Below the pieces are notes generated by a model. That model worked only from the letters and a program-made list of their open reading frames with translations, was not told the origin of the DNA and did no database searches. DNA of 19,448 nucleotides, taken from CAIZGX01 sp044374295 (lineage in GTDB: Bacteria > Bacteroidota > Bacteroidia > Flavobacteriales_D > Sanyastnellaceae). Below are positions 13,917 through 19,448 of this stretch, one piece after another (position 1 is the first letter of the stretch; the number at the start of each line of letters is the position of its first letter). The stretch lies in NCBI GenBank assembly GCA_044374295.1, contig JBILOU010000040.1, positions 1-19,448 of the forward strand. Reading direction: 5' to 3'. Made by a program: the position numbers and the translations under genes.

Positions 13917-16424
13917 AGTCTCCTCTCCCAAATTCCCGCGTCTCTGCAACTTCAGATCTTGCAGCAAAGGCGATTTAATATTCAGCTGTATGTAATAACT
14001 CTGACGAAGTCCGAACGGTACCACGTTCGCACTTAACTCCCAGCAATGTAAATCGACGTGAAGACCAATGGTCGTCGTAGTCATCTCCTTCGCGTTGAAA
14101 TCGTATCCGCCGTTGAAGCTCAACGCCAAGCGTTTCGCGAAAGCAACATCGCCCATGAACGTCACCGCTTGCGTATAAATAGAGCTGTCGCGCTGTTGAT
14201 CAACCAACCACTTCTTACTCATGCGCAAATTGTAATTCACACTCAAATTCCAAGGCACATTGAAGTCGATCAACGTCGATTGGTTGGTAGAAAGAATCTC
14301 TTGCTGCTGAGGCGCAACAACCGGATTAGCCGCTGTCTGATTCGTACTGGGCTTCGCCTGCTTGCTGCGCACAACAATTCCCAATGCTAAATTGGTGCCT
14401 TCCATGCGCGCAATTCCTTTTCGCGATTCATTCAAAAACGTATCAATCTTCCGACCCAACGAATCGCGATCGTACATGCTGTAAGATGACGAATAGTTCA
14501 AGGTTAAGAATTTCCCAACCGATGTAAAGGCAGCGAAATTCACGTTGCTCCACTGAATAGAATCAGCCATAAAATTGCGCGAAGTACTGGTTCTAAAACT
14601 GTCAATAATCTTCACCTTCTTATATGAAACCTTCGCTGAAGACTCGTCGCGAACCTTCGCTTCAATATTCTGATTAATAGAAAAATTCATGTTCGCCGTC
14701 TGAGAAGAACTCGTTGGTGCAAACCGCGCTGCATCGAACGCCGAATACCCCAAGAACTCGCCGTTCACTCCGTAATAACCAAACTGCTGGAAATTCTGAT
14801 AAGGCGTATAAGAGAAACCTACGTTCGGCTGAATCATGTGTCGAACCGCTTTCAACTTCTTCGCGCCCTTCCTTACAAATGTTCCGTAAATACGCGTGTT
14901 GGCTGAAATCTGAGTAGACCAATTCCCTGCCGCTTTGAACCCAGCAACCGTATCCAACTGCGCATCGCTAATCGGAGAAACCACTTTCCAGGTGCCATAC
15001 CCCGTGAAGGTAGCAGACGGATTCAAAGTCAAAAACTGTCCCAACTTCCAAGAGGTACTCGCGGTGGTATTCATACGAACCCCGCTGGTTGCCTTGTTCA
15101 ACAATTCACTCATAGTCAACTGTCCGAACTGCTGCTCGTAAGCCGAAAGCTGCTGCTCTGTATTCACCGAGGCGTTAATTCCAATTGGAGATTTCGGAAA
15201 GACCTTCTTCAACAAATTAATACGCGACACGTTGAACGCCGCAGATGGCAGCGTAATTTGAACCAATCGCGATTGCGTGTTCTGCGTGTGATTCGCTGAA
15301 AGCGCCAACGAGAAAGGCTTTCCAGGAAAAGACTTCGACCATTGCACAGCAGAGTTGAAGGTGCTCGTTAAGAAATCTTGTTGCGTAGCGTTCAAGTTAT
15401 TTCTGAAATTCTGAGAACTTCCCAAATTCACATTCGCGTTAAAAGACTCGTTCGGACGTGCCTTCGGATCTTGCGAATGTGTCCAACGAATGTTGAAGGT
15501 CGACTGCTGCAAATAATTCGGCAACTCGCGGAAACCCGTCTTGTTAACAGTTCTTGAAATATTGAATGAACCCTGATACTTGTAACGCGTCTTGTAGTTC
15601 GTAATGTTCTTCACACTCCAAGATCCTCCGGTATAGATGTCAAACAACATCCTCGTGTCTATGTGATCATTAATAGGGAAATAGTACCCCAAGTTCTGAA
15701 GGAAGAATCCCTTCGCCCTTCCATTCCCATATCCCGGAATTAATATCCCGTACGTACTTTCTTTTTTATTCGGAAAGAATCCAAACGGCAATCCCAACGG
15801 TACCGGCACTTTCCTGAATTGCAAGTATAGCGGACCACTCACAATCTTTTCATTCGGAATAATAATGGCCTTCGACAATTGAAAATGGAAATGCGGATTC
15901 GGATTCGAACACGTGGTGAATTTTCCTTTTCGAATGTGAATGGTCTTGTCTACCTGCATCTTCGAAATGGCAGTATGCAAATACGCGTCGGACTCTTCCG
16001 TGCGAACACCGTAACTAATTCCTCTTTTCGATTTGAAATGATAGCCCAAAGAATCTTCTTCGAACGAGGTCTCTCCTTGAGTAAACACGGGCCTTCCCGT
16101 ATAAACACCCAACGAATCTTTGAATCCCCTCGCGAAAGCAATGTTATCGGTCAATGAAAAAGCGATGTATCCCGCTTTCAACTCTAAATCTCCGTATGTA
16201 ACATAGGAACCCAATCCATATAAATACACGCGATCATTAATCAAATCCATCACCGTGCTGTCCTTCCCGAAATAATGAACCTCTTCCATGGCCTGATCTT
16301 CGGAAGAAAAATAAAGGGTATCAGAAGGCATTGGCGACAAGGTATCAGACTGCGCAGACAGCGGGTTCAATAAGGAGCTTATCAACACCACACACGTGAA
16401 AATTAGAGCGCGTCGGAAGTTCAT
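13905..16424 (-). CDS. lptD: LptD-like outer-membrane LPS assembly protein
   Basis: The 839-residue protein is predicted to be an outer-membrane barrel that inserts lipopolysaccharide into the outer leaflet. It has a signal peptide (MNFRRALIFTCVVLISSLLNPLSA), then an OstA/LptA-like beta-jellyroll (about 45-165, with VYLYGLGSYVTYGDLELKAG), then a long beta-barrel. The segment YGILIPGYGNGRAKGFFLQN followed by YYFPINDHIDTRMLFDIYTGGSWS is characteristic of Bacteroidota LptD homologues. The frame is open upstream to 16580, but the ATG at 16424 gives the signal peptide and avoids overlap with the divergent amidase gene. The C-terminus ends LGEETLLY, and the last codons and TAG lie inside a mini-hairpin (13900-13916). 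Bacteroidota members are divergent from E. coli LptD, so the gene symbol is by homology only. Confidence 0.82.
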   Translation of the reverse strand: MNFRRALIFTCVVLISSLLNPLSAQSDTLSPMPSDTLYFSSEDQAMEEVHYFGKDSTVMDLINDRVYLYGLGSYVTYGDLELKAGYIAFSLTDNIAFARGFKDSLGVYTGRPVFTQGETSFEEDSLGYHFKSKRGISYGVRTEESDAYLHTAISKMQVDKTIHIRKGKFTTCSNPNPHFHFQLSKAIIIPNEKIVSGPLYLQFRKVPVPLGLPFGFFPNKKESTYGILIPGYGNGRAKGFFLQNLGYYFPINDHIDTRMLFDIYTGGSWSVKNITNYKTRYKYQGSFNISRTVNKTGFRELPNYLQQSTFNIRWTHSQDPKARPNESFNANVNLGSSQNFRNNLNATQQDFLTSTFNSAVQWSKSFPGKPFSLALSANHTQNTQSRLVQITLPSAAFNVSRINLLKKVFPKSPIGINASVNTEQQLSAYEQQFGQLTMSELLNKATSGVRMNTTASTSWKLGQFLTLNPSATFTGYGTWKVVSPISDAQLDTVAGFKAAGNWSTQISANTRIYGTFVRKGAKKLKAVRHMIQPNVGFSYTPYQNFQQFGYYGVNGEFLGYSAFDAARFAPTSSSQTANMNFSINQNIEAKVRDESSAKVSYKKVKIIDSFRTSTSRNFMADSIQWSNVNFAAFTSVGKFLTLNYSSSYSMYDRDSLGRKIDTFLNESRKGIARMEGTNLALGIVVRSKQAKPSTNQTAANPVVAPQQQEILSTNQSTLIDFNVPWNLSVNYNLRMSKKWLVDQQRDSSIYTQAVTFMGDVAFAKRLALSFNGGYDFNAKEMTTTTIGLHVDLHCWELSANVVPFGLRQSYYIQLNIKSPLLQDLKLQRRGNLGEETLLY

Positions 16425-16441
16425 GCCTTCACAAAGAAAAA

Positions 16442-16449
16442 TAGTTTTG
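16442..16449 (+). promoter_or_regulatory. Candidate -7 box for the amidase operon
   Basis: TAGTTTTG fits TAnnTTTG. It lies 71 nt before the chosen amidase start (16513) and 35 nt before an alternative ATG at 16477. No -33 element is evident. It faces the candidate lptD box at 16470-16477, so the two leaders would overlap by a few bases. Confidence 0.35.
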
Positions 16450-16469
16450 TTTAAATTGCGTTTACGTGT

Positions 16470-16477
16470 CAAAGCTA
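16470..16477 (-). promoter_or_regulatory. Candidate -7 box for lptD
   Basis: On the minus strand this reads TAGCTTTG, a match to TAnnTTTG, 45 nt upstream of the lptD ATG. The -33 region is not convincing. This supports the lptD start at 16424 and not the longer frame, whose start would lie upstream of this box. Confidence 0.35.
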
Positions 16478-16512
16478 TGCTAAACATTCGAGAAAATAAA
16501 CCCTTACAGCAG

Positions 16513-17667
16513 ATGCACAAAAAAATACTGTACATTTTTTTAGTGGCACTGGTTTTCACTTTAGGCTCGGCGTATCGCATTTCGAAGAAAGTAGTAACGA
16601 TAGATAAAAAGTTTATTGTTGTGCTCGACGCCGGTCACGGTGGATCCGATCCAGGCACCTTGGGAACCGGACGATACAAGACTTCAGAAAAAGACATTGC
16701 ATTAGACGTGACCTTGAAAGTAGGAAAACTCATTGAACAGAACTATCCCAACGTTAAAGTCGTTTATACAAGAACAGGCGACACCTTCCCTACGCTGAAG
16801 CGTCGTGTAGAGATTGCTAATTCGAACAACGCAGACCTTTTTATAAGTATTCACTGCAACGCCAATCCCAATACCGAAGCATCAGGCTCCGAGTCCTTCG
16901 TTATGGGATTGCACAAATCGGAAGAGAGTTTGCGAAATGCCATGCGCGAAAACGCTTCCATCTATTTGGAGAGCAACGGTGGTAAAGATTATGACGGTTT
17001 CGACCCGAATAATCCAGACACCTACATTGCCATGAGCCTTCGCGAAAACATTTACCAAGACAAGAGCATTCTCCTTGCGAAAAACGTTCAAGATGAATTC
17101 GTGAAATTGGGCAGAAAAAATCGCGGCGTGAAGCAAGCGCCTTATTACGTCATCACCTTCACCAACATGCCAAGTATTCTCATTGAGCTGGGATTCCTTT
17201 CCAATCACAAAGAGGAGGACTACCTGCAAAGCAAAGCGGCGAAGGATGAATTGAGTTCTGCAGTGTACCGCGCTTTCGTTGATTACCAAAGCAAACTTTT
17301 CAACATTCAGCCTACAAACAGCTCCGCTCCCGTGGCAGTAGTTGAGCAGCCTATTCAACAAAATACCTTTGAAGGACTTATTTGGGAAGAGATTCCCGTT
17401 GAAGAGGTGGCATTCAAGATTCAAATCCTGAGTTCTGCAACTCCTCTTCAAAAAAAATCAAAGCAATTTAAAGGTTTAGAAAGAATTGAGGAATACCTTA
17501 GCAACGGCGCACACAAGTACCTAGTTGGAAGCACTCGAAGTTTAGACGACGCCAAGAAGAATCAAAATATTCTTCGCGATGCTGGATTCAGCGGAGCATT
17601 CGTTGTCGCCTTCGAAAATGGCATCCGAATTAGCAACGAAGAAGCCCTTAAAAAAATTCAGAAATGA
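16513..17667 (+). CDS. N-acetylmuramoyl-L-alanine amidase (Amidase_3) with C-terminal SPOR-like domain
   Basis: This zinc amidase cleaves the bond between MurNAc and the L-Ala of the peptide stem in the periplasm and takes part in cell separation. The start at 16513 gives 384 residues with an N-terminal signal/anchor (MHKKILYIFLVALVFTLGSA). An in-frame ATG at 16477 would add 12 residues; longer starts overlap lptD. Catalytic domain 34-258: VVLDAGHGGSDPG with zinc ligand His42, Glu59 in SEKDIALD, His114 in ISIHCNA, and catalytic Glu225 in SILIELGFLSN. Residues about 298-372 (VAFKIQILSSATPL ... AFVVAFENGIRI) look like a SPOR domain, which binds denuded glycan at division sites. Its stop overlaps the next start (ATGA, 17664-17667). 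Confidence 0.92.
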   Translation: MHKKILYIFLVALVFTLGSAYRISKKVVTIDKKFIVVLDAGHGGSDPGTLGTGRYKTSEKDIALDVTLKVGKLIEQNYPNVKVVYTRTGDTFPTLKRRVEIANSNNADLFISIHCNANPNTEASGSESFVMGLHKSEESLRNAMRENASIYLESNGGKDYDGFDPNNPDTYIAMSLRENIYQDKSILLAKNVQDEFVKLGRKNRGVKQAPYYVITFTNMPSILIELGFLSNHKEEDYLQSKAAKDELSSAVYRAFVDYQSKLFNIQPTNSSAPVAVVEQPIQQNTFEGLIWEEIPVEEVAFKIQILSSATPLQKKSKQFKGLERIEEYLSNGAHKYLVGSTRSLDDAKKNQNILRDAGFSGAFVVAFENGIRISNEEALKKIQK

Positions 17668-18713
17668 GCGGTAAAAAAGCACGCAACGAAGTAGTCATTG
17701 GAGCAGTAGTCATTGTGATTCTAGCGCTGGTGTATTTCGGAGTAAGTTTTTTAAAAGGCGTAAATATCTTTTCAACCCAAACGAGATACTACGCCATCTA
17801 CGATGAAATCGGCGGTTTGGAAGTATCCAGCCCGGTAATCATCAACGGTTTCAAAATTGGTATTGTAAAAAGCATCGAGCTTGAATCGAACGGTTCAGGA
17901 AGATTGGTGGTTGAAGTGGTGTTGAATAACGCTGATGTTGCCGTTCCGAAAGATTCGCAACTCAAAATTTACGACTCCGATTTCTTTGGTGGGAAAGCCA
18001 TTCAAATTGTTTTGGGTGACAGTTCGGTCATGGCCAACACAAAAGACACCTTAGTCGCTGTGCTTGAAAAAGGACTAGCCGAAACATTGAAAAATGAAAT
18101 CGACCCAATCAAGCAAAAGTCTACCGAAATATTTCAACACGTAGACAGTGTGCTGGCAAGCCTTCAGCGTACACTCAGTAATTCTGGTGCTGAAGGACTT
18201 CCTTCTCTATTCAGTTCATTGCAACGCACCATGAACAATCTTGAGTCTACCTCTGCGAATTTGAACGTACTTATTGCCAACAACGGCGGAAGAGTAGCTG
18301 AAATAATTGGAAACGCACAATCGCTAACCAATACGCTCAAAGCAAACAACGAACGCATTGACCAAGCCATTAAAAACATCACGCAATTCACCGACACCCT
18401 TTCGCGCATTCGCTTAACTACCACTCTCTACAAAGTAGATCAAGCTATGGGACATTTTGAAGAGGTTATGACTAAAGTGAATAGCGGACAAGGAACATTA
18501 GGTAAACTCGTGAACAACGACAGCCTTCACCATGAATTGGTGAATGCCACGCATAGCCTAGACTTGTTGCTCGACGATATGCGCAACCATCCGAAGAGTT
18601 ACGTTGGTTTCTCGCTATTCGGAAGACGTGACGCAGATAAGTTTTCTAAATCAGAATTGGAAGACATGAAAAAAATCATTGACCAAATGATTCAAGAAAA
18701 AAGTGGCAAGTAA
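17664..18713 (+). CDS. MCE/MlaD-family phospholipid transport protein
   Basis: The 349-residue protein has a single N-terminal membrane anchor (about residues 10-30), an MCE domain (about 39-117, with GLEVSSPVIINGFKIGIVKSI and FFGGKAIQIVLG) and a long helical C-terminal region. MCE proteins form hexameric rings or tubes that bind lipids and carry them between inner and outer membranes, usually with an ABC transporter; no permease or ATPase gene is in this window. The C-terminal stretch GTLGKLVNNDSLHHELVNATHSLDLLLDDMRNHPKSYVGFSLF is typical of Bacteroidota versions. The start codon overlaps the amidase stop (ATGA), a sign of coupled translation with the envelope amidase. Confidence 0.88.
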   Translation: MSGKKARNEVVIGAVVIVILALVYFGVSFLKGVNIFSTQTRYYAIYDEIGGLEVSSPVIINGFKIGIVKSIELESNGSGRLVVEVVLNNADVAVPKDSQLKIYDSDFFGGKAIQIVLGDSSVMANTKDTLVAVLEKGLAETLKNEIDPIKQKSTEIFQHVDSVLASLQRTLSNSGAEGLPSLFSSLQRTMNNLESTSANLNVLIANNGGRVAEIIGNAQSLTNTLKANNERIDQAIKNITQFTDTLSRIRLTTTLYKVDQAMGHFEEVMTKVNSGQGTLGKLVNNDSLHHELVNATHSLDLLLDDMRNHPKSYVGFSLFGRRDADKFSKSELEDMKKIIDQMIQEKSGK

Positions 18714-18741
18714 TTTTTCAATTTAAAAATCGAAATCATTT

Positions 18742-19448
18742 ATGATCTCTCAAATCATATTCGCATTATTACTGGCCGTTGCCGGATTCTTTATCTTCAA
18801 AAGATATCAGTTTGTAAAGGGAAACATTCTCCTTGGACAAAAAGGTCCTGAAACCGATCGCAAAGGCGAACGTCTCAAAACCATGATACTCGTGGCTTTC
18901 GGACAAGGCAAGATGTTCTCCCGTCCGTTCGTGGCACTCATGCACCTCATTGTGTACGTTGGCTTCGTGGTTATCAATATTGAATTAATAGAAATCATCG
19001 TAGACGGACTTACAGGTGAGCATCGTTCATTCGTTGGATTCAGAGGTTACTACAGACTTTTAATTAATCTGTTTGAAGTCCTTGCGGGATTGGTAATTAT
19101 TGCTTGTGTTGTTTTCCTTGTTCGCAGAAACTTTGGAAAGATTAAGCGCTTCCAATCCCCTGAAATAAAGGAATGGCCTAGAAGGGATGCCAACATTATT
19201 CTTATTACTGAAGTTCTTTTAATGAAGGCGTTCTTAATCATGAACGCTGCCGATAGCATTCTTACAGTTCGAAGTGCAACACCTGCGCGTGTGCCATCAT
19301 TCTGGGTAAGTCAGATTTTACAACCGTTCTTAAAACCTTTGTCAACCGGAGCGTTGGAAGGCCTTAGTCATTTCTGCTGGTGGTTTCACATTGTGGGGAT
19401 TTTAGGATTCATTGTTTATCTCTCGTATTCAAAACACTTACATATTCT
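18742..19448 (+). CDS. Membrane-bound (Fe-S)-binding oxidoreductase, N-terminal part (3' truncated)
   Basis: The frame is open from the ATG at 18742 to the window end (235 codons). I read MISQIIFALLLAVAGFFIFK, then GERLKTMILVAFGQGKMFSRPFVALMHLIVYVGFVVINIE and further hydrophobic segments to LSHFCWWFHIVGILGFIVYLSYSKHLHI. Four or five membrane helices are visible, with His residues that could be heme ligands (MHLIVYV, SHFCWWFHIVG). This resembles the N-terminal NarI-like membrane half of the Bacteroidota 'Fe-S oxidoreductase/(Fe-S)-binding protein' (HdrD/GlpC-like), whose cysteine-rich half would lie beyond the window. It starts 28 nt after the MCE gene and is probably in the same operon. Confidence 0.75.
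   Translation, partial: MISQIIFALLLAVAGFFIFKRYQFVKGNILLGQKGPETDRKGERLKTMILVAFGQGKMFSRPFVALMHLIVYVGFVVINIELIEIIVDGLTGEHRSFVGFRGYYRLLINLFEVLAGLVIIACVVFLVRRNFGKIKRFQSPEIKEWPRRDANIILITEVLLMKAFLIMNAADSILTVRSATPARVPSFWVSQILQPFLKPLSTGALEGLSHFCWWFHIVGILGFIVYLSYSKHLHI

Noticed and set aside
13721..13978. 85-codon plus-strand frame across the array into lptD
   Set aside because: The translation is Arg/His/Ser repeats from the ATTC chain plus antisense lptD; no credible gene.
14058..14390. 110-codon plus-strand frame opposite lptD
   Set aside because: It is an antisense shadow of the LptD barrel coding sequence, without family features or a start context.
16425..16580. Longer start for lptD
   Set aside because: The added residues precede a good signal peptide, overlap the amidase gene and lie upstream of the candidate promoter.
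16882..17451. 189-codon minus-strand frame opposite the amidase
   Set aside because: The amidase frame holds all catalytic motifs; the antisense frame has no recognisable domain.

Overview
The window looks like a piece of a Bacteroidota chromosome, probably Flavobacteriia; a Crocinitomicaceae/Fluviicola-like source is only a guess. The reasons are a Bacteroidota-style LptD-like protein, a FISUMP-domain secreted protein, DinB_2-type proteins, Bacteroidota-type -7 promoter boxes (TAnnTTTG) and mostly AT-rich translation starts without Shine-Dalgarno sequences. No rRNA, tRNA, CRISPR array or transposase gene was seen.

Layout. (1) 1-5843: the 3' end of the respiratory complex I operon, nuoI (5'-truncated by the window edge), nuoJ, nuoK, nuoL, nuoM and nuoN, tightly packed; the proton-channel Glu/Lys residues are present. 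(2) 5844-7447: a mini-hairpin array, an LCMT-type methyltransferase whose last 17 codons are made of that kind of repeat, and a DinB-family gene. (3) 7448-10135: a visibly AT-richer pair of secreted proteins (FISUMP domain; PQQ-like beta-propeller). (4) 10136-11049: a 401-nt non-coding stretch full of palindromes and tandem repeats, then a second DinB gene about 94% identical in protein to the first. (5) 11192-13680: an Omp85-type outer-membrane barrel, a secreted YENQA-repeat protein, a doubtful small ORF and a lipoprotein with DnaJ-like zinc-finger cysteines. (6) 13681-16424: a large mini-hairpin array running into the stop codon of lptD (minus strand). (7) 16513-19448: a divergent envelope operon with a SPOR-tailed N-acetylmuramoyl-L-alanine amidase, an MCE/MlaD lipid-transport protein (ATGA overlap) and the 5' part of a membrane-bound Fe-S oxidoreductase.

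The most unusual content is not a gene. Five separate loci carry chains of very small hairpins (2-7 bp stems, usually a 3-nt loop such as GAA, TTC, GCA or AAA) joined by linkers that are almost always exactly 4 nt. In my parse there are 33 hairpins and 27 of 28 junctions are 4 nt. Linkers differ by locus (ATTC, CCTC, CCTG/TGTA), stems differ between units, and the pairing is kept by compensatory changes. The chains sit at the 3' ends of genes, and two run into coding sequence (the methyltransferase C-terminus and the lptD stop). I do not recognise this as a named repeat family.
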